Assembly (NCBI GenBank): GCA_947034885.2
Contig: OX344749.2
Span: forward strand, 26,179,501 to 26,243,500
DNA from: Thuidium tamariscinum
Lineage: Eukaryota; Streptophyta; Bryopsida; Hypnales; Thuidiaceae
Length of the DNA: 64,000 bases
Reading direction: 5' to 3'
The first letter of the stretch is position 1. Each line of letters opens with the position of its first letter. This document shows, one piece after another, positions 1-12,805 of this stretch. The notes below the pieces were generated by a model that saw only the letters and a list, made by a program, of their open reading frames with translations, did not search any database and had not been told where the DNA came from. The position numbers and the translations under genes are program-made.

Positions 1-1489
1 AGCAGGCAAACCAAATAGTTCAAAAATCTTCTTTAAAAAATAATTTTTTAAAGAAAAAAATTGATTGAAATTGATTCTCTAGATTTTCAATTTTACATAT
101 ATATATAGGAAGCTTTAAATCATTCTATTTTGACTAATGAGATGAAAGTTATGAAGAGATTTAGCTTATAGGTAGGTATTGTTTTCAAAGACTCCATTTA
201 GTGTTGTAAGCATTATTGGTTTTATATTTGAAATGTACATCATTTGTAAAAATAATAATGTAAAGAGCCTAGTTAGTATATGAAAACTTCCTCTGGGTAA
301 TTGCAAGAAAGGCCTTCCATTTTTTGTCTTATTTTGGAATAGTACTCATTTTTTTTCGGGAGTACTTTAAAAATAGAAAAAACAATTTTTTTTAAAAATG
401 GAAAATATGCTCAATGTATATTTCTTGAAGAAGAAGGTACCCTATGAAGGAAAAGTGAAGGAAAATTTTCTAAGTAGGTGAACTAGACAAGTGCAAAATA
501 TCATGAAAATGAGCACTTTTACATTTTCTTTTGTAATAATTTATACAAAAGAGAAAAAAGACATTTAAAAAAAAAGTAAAAATTGGAAATTGAAGGACTG
601 ATGGTGATTACATTTCACCAAAAGAATGATTTTGAAACCATTTTCAATGTTCAGAATTGCACGCGCAAGAGGTCCCTATTTGTATGAATGAAGAGGATAT
701 AAAATAATGTTTTTTTTTAATTCCTTTTGGTGGACACATGAATCTCTAGTGTGGAAATAGACCACATAAATTTCAAGTCTACATCACTAATTTTGGATAC
801 TCCACAGTACTAAAACCCCCTAAACTGCAAATTGTGACAAATTAGCGAAATTAGAATTTAATTAGAAAATGATTTCTGAAAATTTCTGAAAAATAATGAA
901 TCTTATTACTATCAAGTTGGACATCTTCAATAAAAATTTCAAGTACATTGGCTTAATTTCCCAAAAGTTATAACCAATGGCATGAAAGTCACTTGGATTG
1001 TGACGCCAAATAGTACAACCCTTTCTTCCAATCACTCCTCTTCACAAGTTTCTACGTGTCAAAATAATCTATCCTTCATTTACTTGCATCTTTGAGTAAT
1101 TTCCAAAAAATCTATACATTAACCCCTGAAGCTTTGAACATCATTTTTTGAGATTATAAATTTTTTGGGCGGCTCACTACAGATGGAGTATTTTTTGTTT
1201 TTTTCTTTGAAATTTTGATACAATGTGTGTCCGAGGAGTAGCTTTAAGGCCCAACAATTTTCATAACTTTTGACTTCACGGTTAAAAAGTTATGGTAGGA
1301 TATGTTGTTTTCTTTACTCGGCGGGCAGCCCGGGCAGCTGAAAAAACTTCTTCAAAAAAACTTTTTCTTAAAAAGTGAAATTTCAAATTGATTCTTTAGG
1401 TTTATTTAGACATGTAAAGCTTTGAATCAATCCATTCCGATCAATGAGTCAAAAGTTATGAAGATTTTGAGTTTGGGGTAGTTTGCGGC
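1..1489. other. AT-rich intergenic DNA with a dispersed repeat
   Basis: No gene is visible. Segments at about 20-175 and 1340-1489 are diverged copies of one dispersed repeat, recognisable by AAGCTTT(A/G)AATCA followed by a GA(G/T)...AAAGTTATGAAGA stretch. Other copies lie at about 11770-12110 (plus) and 15440-15525 (inverted). All are decayed and non-coding. Confidence 0.4.
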
Positions 1490-1491
1490 TA

Positions 1492-1763
1492 AGGTAGGTA
1501 CACCCAAAATGGCTCCTGACCTTAAAGCGCTCTGTACAACGTGCATAGATTTTCAAAATCAGTCATGTACCCAGACTGTAGATGGCGCTTTCAGAAACAC
1601 ACTTTGACTGTTAATAACTTTTGCGTATGGTATCCAAATCCACTGTTCTTTGGTGCGTTGGAACATGCTTTCACTCACCAACAAGACTGTAAAAAAATTT
1701 GAACATCATAATAACAGGAACTAGGCACAGTAGAGAAACTGGCGCTTTTGGGTGTACCTACCT
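1492..1763. mobile_element. Stowaway-like MITE with TA target duplication
   Basis: A 272-bp element begins AGGTAGGTACACCCAAAA and ends with its near-perfect complement (TTTTGGGTGTACCTACCT). It is flanked by TA at 1490-1491 and 1764-1765. It interrupts a dispersed repeat whose uninterrupted paralogue is at about 11880-11915, where GTTTGTGAGCAATTGTAGAATC runs across the insertion point. There is no transposase, so it is non-autonomous and was mobilised in trans. Confidence 0.7.
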
Positions 1764-1765
1764 TA

Positions 1766-4700
1766 GTTATAGAATCTCTACAGTACAAAAAAAGTTTGGA
1801 ATTCTTCATTTAATTCAATTTTTCATACTTTTGGAAAAAAATAAAAACAGAAGGTGTAGATTGTTTATTACAACATTTTGACCATTGGAATTGAAAATTT
1901 TCAATTCCATGAATAAAATGTTCACAATTTAGTATTTTGGCTCATTTTTTACTTCTTTCTAGTTACTTATTTTTTCCTATATGTTGTACAATTCCTAATG
2001 GTTTGAATTTTTTTGAGAATGTAGCCAACTTGAATTGAAGTATTAATTCAAAGAGTAACCATCATTTTGAATTTTTTTTCACACAAATGTGACCTTGTGA
2101 AGTGCAGCTGCCCGGATTTTTGCAGGGATAAAAAAACAATTTTTGTCAATTCAAATGCTTATATCTTGCAATCTACACGGTGGAAATTTCTGAAATTTTT
2201 TTCACATGTTTACAAACCACCTTACTACAAGATCCTATGGTTACATGAGTCAAAAATGTGTTTAAAAAAATCCGCACTTGTATTAGAAATGGTAGTTTTG
2301 GAGCATTTTTGGTGAAAACATAGTCAAAAACCTTTAGGGGTTAAAAGAAGTTTTTCTTTTAATTTGTTTTTTTGTTATGATGAGAATTCCTATAATTGTA
2401 TGCCCATCCTTTGCGTTTGTAATCTCATTCAAAATCTTGATGCTAGGAGGGGATATAGGGACCTTTTTTTTGTAGCATTGTGATTCATAATAGAAAGAGA
2501 TCGAGCTTCAAGTTTTTTTGAATTAAAAAACTAGAAAATTATTTTTACTTTATTTTGTTATATTAGTTGAAATACATTTAAGAAAGTAATATAAATTTTC
2601 ATTTATTGTATTCTTAAATAAATATAGTATACTTAGCATGACCAAGGGCTTTGTTCTTTATAGGTTACATTTTTAAATGTTTTTTTTATCAAACAACCTA
2701 TAAAGCACTAAGGCCCTAAAAGCATCAACCTCATCAATTGTACACTATTTGTACATAATTCTTTTTCATTGCTTTGACAATATACAAATAGTTTACATTT
2801 CAAGAAGAAGAAGCTTTAAATAACTATGACATTTCAACTGATAATTGCTTCATAGAAGCTCAAAAAAATATGAAAGAACTTGAATTAGATTCCAATTCTA
2901 ATTTTCTTTCAAGGGAAATAAATTGAAAAATATTTCAAGAAGTTTAACTACCCCAAGTTAATTTTTAGCTTGTAAATAGGCACTTTATGAACCTCCTATT
3001 TTAGTGCAAATAGTAAAATACATTCTATATATTTACATTTTCCATCAAAAACATCATATATTAGAATTATTTTATAAGGTGCAAAATTTTTCCTTCTTTT
3101 GGCTTTCAATTTTACGGGCAATTTTAAATCTAGATTATACTCAAATTGTTAAACTTAAAAATGATTTCAAGGAATGATTGCATGCATTCTAGTTACACCA
3201 AATTATCTTTTCTAAAGTAAAGTTTTAGTTTCAACAATGCCACTTTGACTCTTTATAATTACATGCAATCAAATTATTACATTGCGTTGTCTTCTTTGCA
3301 ACTTGAGGTTTTGCTCTCCATTATGCATTGTTATCATTCCTCCAAAATGAAAAATTGAACAAAAATTTAAATCGAATGCAAAGTATACTATGAAGTCTTG
3401 TACCCTTTTCAAACCTATTTTGTTAATAGTAACCTATTAAATTTATTATTTTATACAATTCTAATCAACATACCAAATTTAAATTTCAAAAAACAAAAGT
3501 CCTATTTTTGATTAAAAAAAATTTACGTTTTTCATTGTGTTATATGATAATTGGTTGAAAAGTATCGGTAACAAATTTTTTTATTTTATTTTGCATATAT
3601 TTTCAAGAATTTTCAAGAATTTTGCATATTTTAAGAAACATCAATATGTACATTACATTTTTAGAAAAGAACCTCATTACCTAAAAAATATTTCTTACAA
3701 TAAAAAATTTGGGAAGGCAAGATCTTGTCAATGAAGTCTTTGTAGTGTAAAATTTTTCCTAAGTAATGAGGTTTTTTCCCAAAAGTGAGATGTGCACATT
3801 GATGTTTTTTAAATATTTGCACAATAAAATTTTAAAAAATCTATCACCAATATTTCAATCATTTATTATATAACACAAATAAAAACATACAATAATTTAC
3901 CAAAAATGGTGCTTTTAGCTATTTTGGTTGAAGGTTTAATTTTCATCTTTGTTCATTTAGCTCTTAGAGTCCCTATACATTCATCTATAGCTTTATTTAT
4001 TTATTTATTGTCCATGGGCCTCATCAAGGTTTCAATTCTACATCCAATTTAGCACAATTTTCATCCAATGTATATTTCATTAAGCACATCAAGCACTAAT
4101 TACAATGCTTAATTTAGAAAGTTTTTAATTTATTTTTTTGATTAGATAAAGACATCATAAACTATACAATAGTCAAACATAACACTAAAACATTTTTAAT
4201 TAACACAAAAACAATTTTAATTAGTGAGACTTATTTTCTTCAACTAATTAAAAAAAATTGAACTACACAATCAATAATGGTTTAAAATAAGCAATGATTA
4301 CATCGAAGTTGACCTATAATCTCATTTGAACCCCCAAACAATAAATTCAATAGGTTAGTTTTGAAAGATAGGTTTGAAAAGGTCAAATTTTGAAAGATAT
4401 TCTTGCAAGTCAAAATTGAGGGTTGCAAGAATTCTTGGAGGGTACTACATGTAGTGTAGTTCAAGAAGAGTTGAATGAAGCAAGGGCCAACTGAAGGGCA
4501 ACATTTCATCACTCATTAGGATAACTCAACTATGACACATTTAGCAAAGTCCTAGACAACATTTATTATGTTTTACAACATATATTATAGCCTTAAGCGT
4601 ATATAAAAAAACAGATAGGGTGTGAATCAAGTTCAATTGCACAACATTCTCTTGATCTCCAATGTTTGAGGAACAATTTTATTGCTCTGCAAGTTCTACT

Positions 4701-5154
4701 CTCTATTCAATGAGAAACTGTCACTGAACGCCTCTTCCTGGTGTTTGGCCTGAGGAAATCTTCAACGTCAACTAAAAATCTTAAGTTCCATGAGGTCATG
4801 GAGTCCACCTCGCAGACAGATCTCACAAGCAAAACCAATATTCAATATCCCCCAATATTCAACTTACAACAAAGAAGCAAAGCGCTCTATTCTAGAATCG
4901 TGTGATAATTATGTCCAATTCATTGCTCTCCCGGGGGTCGTTCTAATAGTACGAAAATCATACACTACAATCGAATTATAACGAGTCCTTGCATTGACAG
5001 AAGCTACATCTACAATAGTACAATCAATGTGAAGATTGAAGTTTGAGTAGGTGGTTACTGAAAAAAGGGAGTCGCTGCTACTGTGCTACAGCGTGCGGCC
5101 AGAGCTTTTTGTTGTGTAGCTGCTTGTTGTTGTTGTCGTCGATGGATCTGATGC
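1766..5154. other. Intergenic repeats, no gene
   Basis: AT-rich DNA. 2060-2340 has a diverged second copy at about 25380-25645 (shared AAAAATGGTAGTTTTGGAG). 2735-2960 has a second copy at 34115-34380 (shared GCTCAAAAAAATATGAAA). A foldback-like element occupies about 3405-3915. 4560-5150 is less AT-rich and may hold the 3' flank of the minus-strand zinc-finger gene. Short frames here show no family features. Confidence 0.4.
3405..3915. mobile_element. Decayed foldback element
   Basis: The two halves (about 3405-3715 and 3735-3915) are inverted relatives of each other. ACCTCATTACCTAAAAAAT on the left is answered by TTTTCCTAAGTAATGAGGT on the right, and TTGTGTTATAT by ATATAACACAA. The same repeat makes up the longer element at 17525-18412. 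An outer-arm fragment at about 4315-4455, ending TGGAGGGTACTACA, may be the displaced end of this copy. Confidence 0.45.
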
Positions 5155-7990
5155 TTACAACGACTTCTCCGATGTCCACCCACGACCTTCACATGCTGTA
5201 CAGCCTCGACCTCCTGAGCATATCCCACAGTAGCTCCACTTCTTGGCCAGTCTGCAACAGAATCGAAGAAGAAAATTTTAGTTTCGATAATGATCATAAC
5301 CTTGAGCTTCAAGACATCAACATAGGTGGAAATTTTAACATCACCGCGACATGTTCAACCCTTCGGTGTCACAAATCAAACCCACTTGCAGAAAAATCAA
5401 AGTACATTTTCATTTTCAATTTGGTTATCGAAATTTAGCAAACTAGTTATTTTTTAAATCTTTTTCACGCATGAAATAGCATGTATCTTAATTGTCAAAT
5501 TCATTTGGTGCAGAATCAAAGTAAAATGAATTTTAAGTTACACACCCTAAGGGAATCATATTAATTACAAGAAAAATCCGAAAAAAATAAATCTTTTGGA
5601 GGTTCAAGTCAAAAGAAGGATCATGTGATACTTCTGTACGAAACTTGGGGGTCTACATTAGGAAATCCAATAGGTGAACATGACCTAGAGTTTGCATACG
5701 AAATAAAATGCTCAATACCTAAAATAAAAAACTTGAGAAGTTAAGTACAAATTTATGACTTTCTCTTTGTTAAATTTAAAAGCGAGAAAGCTCCTCTTCA
5801 ATGTCGAAATTGAGTTCGACCAACAAGCATCAATCCAATAATGAAGCGCACCTAACACCCTGAAGTTATCGCTTACTTAATTTTAATAAATTAAACTTTT
5901 GAGAACTGCTAATCACATGCGAACTCTCCAAGAGGAAAAACTTACCCAGCCGTGTTGCGGGTGGCCGCATCTTTGGCAGAAGCTCGTGCCCTCGCAGAAG
6001 CCTCTTTAGATGGAGTCTTCAGCAAAAACCCATCCCCATTGCAAGCTGGACAGATTCCTGAACCTTTACATTCCTCACACTCTTCCTGCAGAAAAGCAGT
6101 CATTCCAAATCTGGACTTAAAATAAAGATCAAGATAGGTTTCTATTATTGTTAAGCTACAAAATTTCATTCCTGCACAAATAACTTCAATGCTCATAATC
6201 TAAGGGCCACTTTAGATCAGAAAGGTCGAAGTAGTTGAGGATAAAAATTTCAAGTAAAATCATGTGCAAACATGGGTGAGAAATATGCTTAAAATAATCC
6301 ATCGCATCTATGAAACCATATGAAGCATTTGGGATAACAAGTGTCCCATTCACATGAAAGAGGTACTTTGAAACCTTGTTATCCCAAATAATATTCGCAT
6401 ATCATATAGGAGTCACGTGAGTGCCACCTCTTCATGCTCATTCTTGTCACTTGGACTACTTTAAACTTGGCATTGTTAAGAAAATAGAATAAATAATGAA
6501 AATTGCATCATTCAAATAGTGCGATTTCTCCTTTAATTAGGTTTGGACCGAGAAATCTAAAGTGGCTCTACAAACGAGATCAATTTCTTAGTTGTGGTGT
6601 CGGTTCACACGTTGGAATTCAGAATCGAAGTGAAGGAGAGTTTCTGCCTTACCCTAGTAGTTTCCGGTAATATGGGCAACTTCTCCTTTTTAGAAATGGC
6701 CACAACAGCAGCCCCCACCACAACCAACGTCACTGCAGCAGACACAGCAACTGGAATTGCCTGGGTCACCACCCTCGACCTCTGTTGCCCGCCAGGGACC
6801 GCAACCCTAATGCTACATCTACATGCCAAACCAAACACAACGTGTCCTCAACTTCCACCATCCTTGGGCTCAAACCAATTGGTAGTCAAAGACTGGGTCC
6901 TGAACTAGCCCACACAAAATGGAGAGGAAAATCCAAACTACTCACTTCATGTAATGGGTTCCTGATGTAGTAACAAAGGGACAAAGCTTACACGGATGAT
7001 CACCTTGTGTTCACTTGATGCCTTGAACACTGGACACCCCCCACACCCCCACCAAGAGAAACAAAAAACGCGAATTATTCACCGATACAGAACCCCCAAA
7101 AGTCAGCTGACTCTTCTCTAGCTGCCACAATCTAGGTGACCACATTCAATCGTTAAGGGTCTGATATTGGGTACATGAGCTCCATTTTCGTGTTTCCAGT
7201 CAAATTACACTGCGTTAGGACCAATGGCCATTTGTAACCATAAGTAGACCTCACCATGAATCCTGGGGAAAGATTAATTCTCTTGTCAAAAAGCTCCTAA
7301 AACAGTTTCATTTCCCTGAAACCCTGTTTCTAGGTTTCGCAGAGTAATGTTGCACCCAGAAACAAATCCATGAGGACGATTACAATAGTCCTCCTTTGCA
7401 ATTCCTGGGTCACGTAGAATTGAGAAGAACCCCAACCTTGAGCTTCAGGCACTTGGACTTGCGCCATATGCTCCCCGTCTCTCTGAGCTCACCTCCAAGC
7501 CCTGCGCCCAATCTCGATTGCACAAAACCTTAAACCCTAGCCAAGTCTCAAACCAAGTACAAATTCCATAGCCCCATCCCCTCTGCAATTCCACACATAA
7601 TCACCAACCGAGTCCAAGAGAAGTACCCTATTTCACAACGCCATGTGCATCTTGTGACAGAGAATTCAATCCTAAGGCAGAATTGAAGAAGAGAAAACCT
7701 GCCTCGCAAGTAAGAATTTTCGACTGTGGGAGAGCACCAAAAGATGAGCGACCAATTCCAAAGCATAGACAACAGACTCGTATTAACGTTGGCAGCAAAT
7801 TAGAAGAAGAGTGGGCCAAAGCCAAACAATCAATCAATCAATCGGATAGACAGACTCAGCAAGAGATTTGTGTGAGCTCAAGAAGCGGTGGAAATGTAAC
7901 ATTACCTGCGCATGACACTGGCGACAGAAGGAGAGAAGACTGGGCGGAAAGAGAGGTGAAAAGCCGGGTTGTGAGAGCAGGAGCCGCCAT
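5155..7990 (-). CDS. Small DnaJ-type (BSD2-like) zinc-finger protein, four exons
   Basis: Predicted 133-residue protein with four DnaJ cysteine-rich motifs of the CXXCXGXG type: CEECKGSG (58-65), CPACNGDG (67-74), CGICSGGRG (110-118) and CTACEGRG (119-126). They are split by a helical linker (KTPSKEASARARASAKDAA) and by the plant signature TAGLAKKWSYC. Exons on the minus strand are 7990-7906, 6732-6653, 6085-5946 and 5251-5155. The first begins MAAPALTTRLF in a good ATG context and resembles a plastid transit peptide. A hydrophobic stretch (residues 31-42, followed by KK) could be a membrane anchor. The J domain is absent, as in BSD2, PSA2 and LQY1 relatives, which act as chaperone-like or thiol-active factors in plastids; plastid location and function are inferred. 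The exon 2 acceptor is the weakest call: 6732 has the better pyrimidine tract, and 6750 is also in phase and adds six residues. Exon 3 ends at a GT donor although a TAA follows at once. Confidence 0.85.
6203..6568. mobile_element. TA-flanked MITE in intron 2 of the zinc-finger gene
   Basis: A 366-bp segment starts AGGGCCACTTTAGAT and ends ATCTAAAGTGGCTC, so its termini are inverted repeats of about 14 bp. It is flanked by TA on both sides (6201-6202 and 6569-6570), the target duplication expected of Tc1/mariner (Stowaway) MITEs. It lies wholly inside intron 2 (6086-6652), about 85 bp from the exon 2 donor. A smaller hairpin built on TTTGGGATAACAAG and its complement sits inside at about 6319-6407. 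No transposase frame is present. Confidence 0.6.
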
Positions 7991-8062
7991 AGCTCGGATC
8001 CCACACACCGTTAATGTATTTCCTCACAACCCGAACGACGCAACGATGGAGCTCCTGCGACT

Positions 8063-11000
8063 GTGAAGTCGATGGATTTGGATAAAGTAAGACGCTGCTC
8101 TATCTTCAGAGCATGCCTTGAGTCTTCCTTCCGGAGCCCCATTTTTTGTGTAAAGATTTGCAGAATGAATTTTAAATTTTGATTTCATTGGAAAAATTTT
8201 AATGTTAAATTTTTTAAAATTTGATTTTACACACACACAATTTTGAGAGGGTAGGGTTCCATATAATCAGTATGGGACATACATCCGTATATTGTATCTA
8301 TATATATCATATCCATATCTAATATGTATAGGTCATATATATATTCGTATTCAGTATTCAAGTATCCATATCCATAATTGGTATTGTATTCTCAATTCAT
8401 ATTTGGACGGCTCAAATTAAATCTCAAATAGGTCAATGGCTTGTGATTTTTTGAGAAATGGATGGCATTTTTTTGGAGGGGGAAGTATTTTTTTTTTAAA
8501 TCAAGGGCCCATGATTTTTTTGAGAAGGAAGGGGGGAGAACTAATGAAAGACGAGGTAACAACCTCTTTTGAACCCATTGCCCATTGTGATCAAGACTAA
8601 GGTGGAATGGATATGTACTCCAAAATGATCTTTTCATTCCTCTAAATTTTTTGTCTCCAAAATGATCTTCTGGTTGTTCAAAAATGATCACTTTTGTTTC
8701 TAAAATTTCAACAAATGGATAAAAACTTCCTTGAAATACTTAGAAATGGATTTTTAACAACAATATACTCCCTCTATCCTACTGAAAGCTTCCTAATTAG
8801 CTTGATTTGTACAATCTTTGTATGAAGAATTTGGAAAGCTTTTAGTGGAATAGAGGGAATATTCAACATTAATCCTAAATATTTTGTCCAATGAATACAT
8901 CATTTGGAGGCAAAGGGAAGCCTTTTAATGGTGACAGCTCTTGAGCATTAATGGTAGCTTGATCCAAAGATTTTTTTTAAATTTAGCCTTAGGGCCGAGG
9001 TTATAGGATAGTAAATGTAAACTTCCATGCAATGTTAGAATCAAAAGAAAGAATTCTTGAGTTTTCAAAAGTCAAAATTATTTTTGCCAAGTTTCATGAT
9101 GTTTTGCTTGTTTGTGAAATAGGGAGAATCTACATTTTAGGAGTAGCATTGCCTTGTAATCAAACTAAACAATATGCTACAAGTATACTATAGGTTATAT
9201 AGTCTTTAAGCTGCAAAGACTTCTTCATGCATAGATGTTCTTGTAGTAAAAAACAACATCTATGTAATTAGTATAATTTAGAGCAATTATGATTTATGAA
9301 ATAATTAATTTAAGATTTTTAGAATTTTTAGCTAATTTTCATTTTCTTGCATTCAAATGTTATCTATTTCATATTATAAAGAATTTTGTGTGATTTTTTC
9401 ATTCATTTTATGCCATGGTTAGTTTTAGAAGGTTTGAGTGTAAATTGAAGTAAAATCAAGACTACATTGATATTTAACTCAATTGGTTTGAGAGTTTTAA
9501 TTGTAAAAGTTGGTATAGTATGAGACTTCCTCACATTAATTGATTGAATGAATTGTGAACAAATAGAATTTAATTAGTATAAGCATTTGGATGAATTTTT
9601 GGATGAAGGTAGATGAAAGTTGGATGACAACCACACTATTTGGGATAGTAGAAAAACATAATTTGTCATAGATTATTTAGAACTATCATACATTTAGCCA
9701 AATGCATTGATAATAAAGGCAGCATCAAATGTGATCTTAGAAATAATTGGGATTGATATCATTACAAATTTTAGCAATTACTTTCTCTACTTGTACAATG
9801 CACACAAACATAACTTTTATAGTTTGATAAGTCCTATTAGAAATTATAAGCCTTACTAGTAGGATCCAATTTTTATATGGTCTTTGTAGGCAAATTCTAC
9901 TTAGATCAATGTATTTTCATTTGAATTTATTGGATATCTAAAGGCATTTCAACTTAGAATGTGCTAGCATCCGACAATAGTATATTAGGGGAAATTTGAG
10001 GGCATTAGAAGACTATAAGTTCTCTTGAATTCTCAGACAGTGGAAATGTGCTTCATCAACAATCTAATGTAGTCAAGAAACTACCATGTCAAAAATAGTA
10101 ATTTTGAATTTTCTTTTTTAAAAAGGTTTCTTAACACTTTTTAGAATTTTTGAAAATAAAAATTATTTTTTTCAAAGATTCAAACATTTAGCCACTATGG
10201 GTTGATTAGCTATTTCTGGAGAGTATAGGGAACGAATAGGGGAACAACCTTGAAACAACCCTCTTTAAATTTTCCTTAATGAAATAAGACTAAAATTGTA
10301 CTAGGATGACTATTCAACTCACCTTTCAAGTTGAAATGCTTTTTTGAGATATTTTTCACTTTATTTGCTTTAGAGAGTGTAATTGTGCCATTACCATATA
10401 TGGACATTGATGAAAACTCATTTGTTCATCCAACAATTCTATAACATCCAACAACTTTGTAACATCCAAAACTGAACAAATTGAACAATTTCATCCATTG
10501 AGAAAGGAAAAATCTTTTGCTAACCATTTCTTTGGAAATTTTACATTTCCATAATAATTTTTGAGCAAATTACTGCTTAAGAACAAATCTTGCCACACAA
10601 TGATGGGCTCCATTATACTAGTGCTACAAGCCTTTTTTAGGAGAATAACAATTCAAAGCTTTACTTTATATTTTTATATCACAATAAATCCAAAAATAAA
10701 AAATTTATTTCAAATTAGAAAATTTTGGATTCATAATTGGAATCCTAGACCCCACAAGTAGGAACTAGAGGCTCCAAAAAATTCAAAGTTGATGGCTAAA
10801 AGAGTAGGAAAAAAATGGAGTCTCACCTTCTTTTAGAGGGCTCATAGCACTAAGTTGGTACTCCCCAAACCGTCACCTTTTACTTTTGTCCCTAGTTCTC
10901 AAGAAAGGCACTCTCATTTTTTTTACTATTAGTGTGCAATCAAAAAAAGGGTTATTTTAATTACCTTGGCCCTACATTTTAAACATTTTTAAGAATAAAC

Positions 11001-12448
11001 TAGCAATACTATAATGGGATATTTGAAGTTATAAATAAGGAAGGGTAGGAGATAATATCGATTTTAATCTATTTTTTTCTACAATTATAGCATTGCCAAG
11101 AGACCTCCAAAAAATCCAAACTTTAAAAAACTACTATAAGTACTAAACTTTGAACTTTAAAGTATTATAAGTTTGGCATAAGTATCAAAGGGGCAAGATC
11201 CTATGTGTTGTTTTTTAAAAATCTTACAAGCTCTAGCACTCTAGCCAAGGTAGCCCGAACATCAAAGTTACAATTAACAAACCTAAATATGTCACAAATT
11301 GATATTAATTGATGCAATCATAACATTATTTATTAGGAGCAATTTTGACCCTTCTAAAATAATTATTTAGTATGCAAGAAGTCAAATCCTAATTTCAAGG
11401 CAAATGTTGTAAGCACTTCCTAATTAGTTCATTCTTCATACATGATAAATTTATTTATTTATTTTTATGGTACAAATGAAAGGAAATTTCATTGCAAAGA
11501 ACACATACAATAAACTAATTTTTAGTTAGTATCCCAAGCATGTTCATTGAAGGATGGAGGAAGTTGCAATCATGCTAATTCCAAGCATTGAAAACAAAAC
11601 AAATATGATACAAAAACCATCAAAAGTGATGCAATAGCAATACCTAAGAAATACAACTTTTCCAAGTAGATCCAAAATGTCTACAAAGGCATTAGAATTT
11701 TATAACTTCTGTCTACATAGTTAAAAAATATTACTGTATGGTGTTTTCATTCCCAACTTGAATAGTTCAATAAAGTCAATTTTTGAAGACATAAAAATTT
11801 GTAATTAGTTTTCTAGATTTTTTTATATATGTAGAAAGCTTTGAATATTTCCATTTTGGTAAAATGAGATGAAGTTATGGGGAGTTTCGTTTGTGAGCAA
11901 TTGTAGAATCCTTACTCTAAAAATAAACTTTGAAGCCTCCTATTTTACTAAATTTTCAACATTTATTGAAAAAAATAAAATTATAGGATGTAGGTTGTTT
12001 ATCATAATACAATTATGAACATTAGAGTGGCTCTTTTCAATTCTATAACTAAATTCTTGACAATTTAGTTTTTTTAACCATTTTCTACCTCTTTCTACTT
12101 ATTATTTTCAAGTATGAATATGAATTTTTTATTTTTTTATTTTTTAAGTGTACTTCCAATTTATTTCTTCAACATATTATAGAGAGTTGCAAGTTTTTAG
12201 GATCTACACATTTTTTGATAAAATGTTTGAAAGATGAAATCTAACCATCTCAAAAGAATTGAAAATACTTATTTTCGACATCCTAGCATCACAATCTTAC
12301 AATTAAATGGTAAGGTTTTTTATTCTAAAATTTTGGGATTGTCCTTTAACAAATCAACTAAAGGATGGATTTGCTAAAAAATAAATATAGAAGAAGATTT
12401 TAGTGATGCTTTGGAGGTTAGTTTTGGGAGTACTTCTAGGTCTCTACA
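8063..12448. other. Intergenic AT-rich DNA
   Basis: Apart from the MITE at 8766-8862 there is no recognisable gene. 8250-8400 is TA-rich, microsatellite-like sequence (many ATATAT, TATCC and GTAT runs). About 11770-12110 is the uninterrupted relative of the repeat that holds the MITE at 1492-1763. At 11490-11525, AAGGAAATTTCATTGCAAAG matches the repeat ends seen near 31675 and 40110. Open frames are short and composition-driven. Confidence 0.35.
8766..8862. mobile_element. Short MITE, CTCCCTCT terminus, copy 1
   Basis: A 97-bp element with long inverted arms: TACTCCCTCTATCCTACTGA at one end and TAGTGGAATAGAGGGAATA at the other, with AAGCTT at the inner edge of each arm. The terminus CTCCCTCTRTCC matches the widely known plant Stowaway terminus, and TA/AT flanks are consistent. 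Nearly the whole element can fold into a hairpin. A second copy is at 27106-27199. Confidence 0.65.
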
Positions 12449-12805
12449 CATAAGAGGATTTTCAACTACTGTACAAGACTGCGAGTTCCCAAACTCTGGG
12501 AACGCATTGGGAATGCTAGGAACGCGATGCTGATGTGGTCGAGCGACTGCCACGTCAGAATTTTTTTATAATTAATTTTAATTAAATTTTAAATTTTAAA
12601 AAAAAAAATTAATTTAATTTTTATTTTTTTTAAATCATTTTTTTCCTCTTTAATACATTTTGAAGTTTTTTGAAAAAAAAATTTTAATTTTTTTTTTTCA
12701 AAATTCAAAAATTCAGACCAGCAGAGGGCTGGTCTGCAGCAGTGGGAACAATTTTCAGGGAACACCTCTGAAACGATCTCCTGGGGGCCCAGAAATCCTC
12801 TTATG
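12449..12805. mobile_element. TIR element of the CATAAGAGGATT family, copy 1
   Basis: A 357-bp element starts CATAAGAGGATTTTCA and ends AAATCCTCTTATG. The body has GC-rich subterminal parts (GCGAGTTCCCAAACTCTGGG on one side, a GACCAGC...GGTCTGCAGCAGTGGG hairpin on the other) around an A/T-only core. The copy at 18579-18922 is the same element in the opposite orientation. A third lies at 29790-30047 and a partial one near 15560-15695. No coding capacity and no clear target duplication. Confidence 0.7.

Noticed and set aside
5043-5438. Plus-strand 131-codon frame
   Set aside because: It overlaps the last exon of the minus-strand zinc-finger gene and has no family features.
5942-5945. Stop codon ending the zinc-finger protein at NTAG
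   Set aside because: The bases form a GG|GTAAGT donor, and the next exon supplies the missing cysteine pairs and the KKWSYC signature in phase.
8250-8400. TA-rich tract as a regulatory or matrix-attachment site
   Set aside because: Low-complexity TATAT/ATCC sequence is expected in this composition and carries no specific motif.
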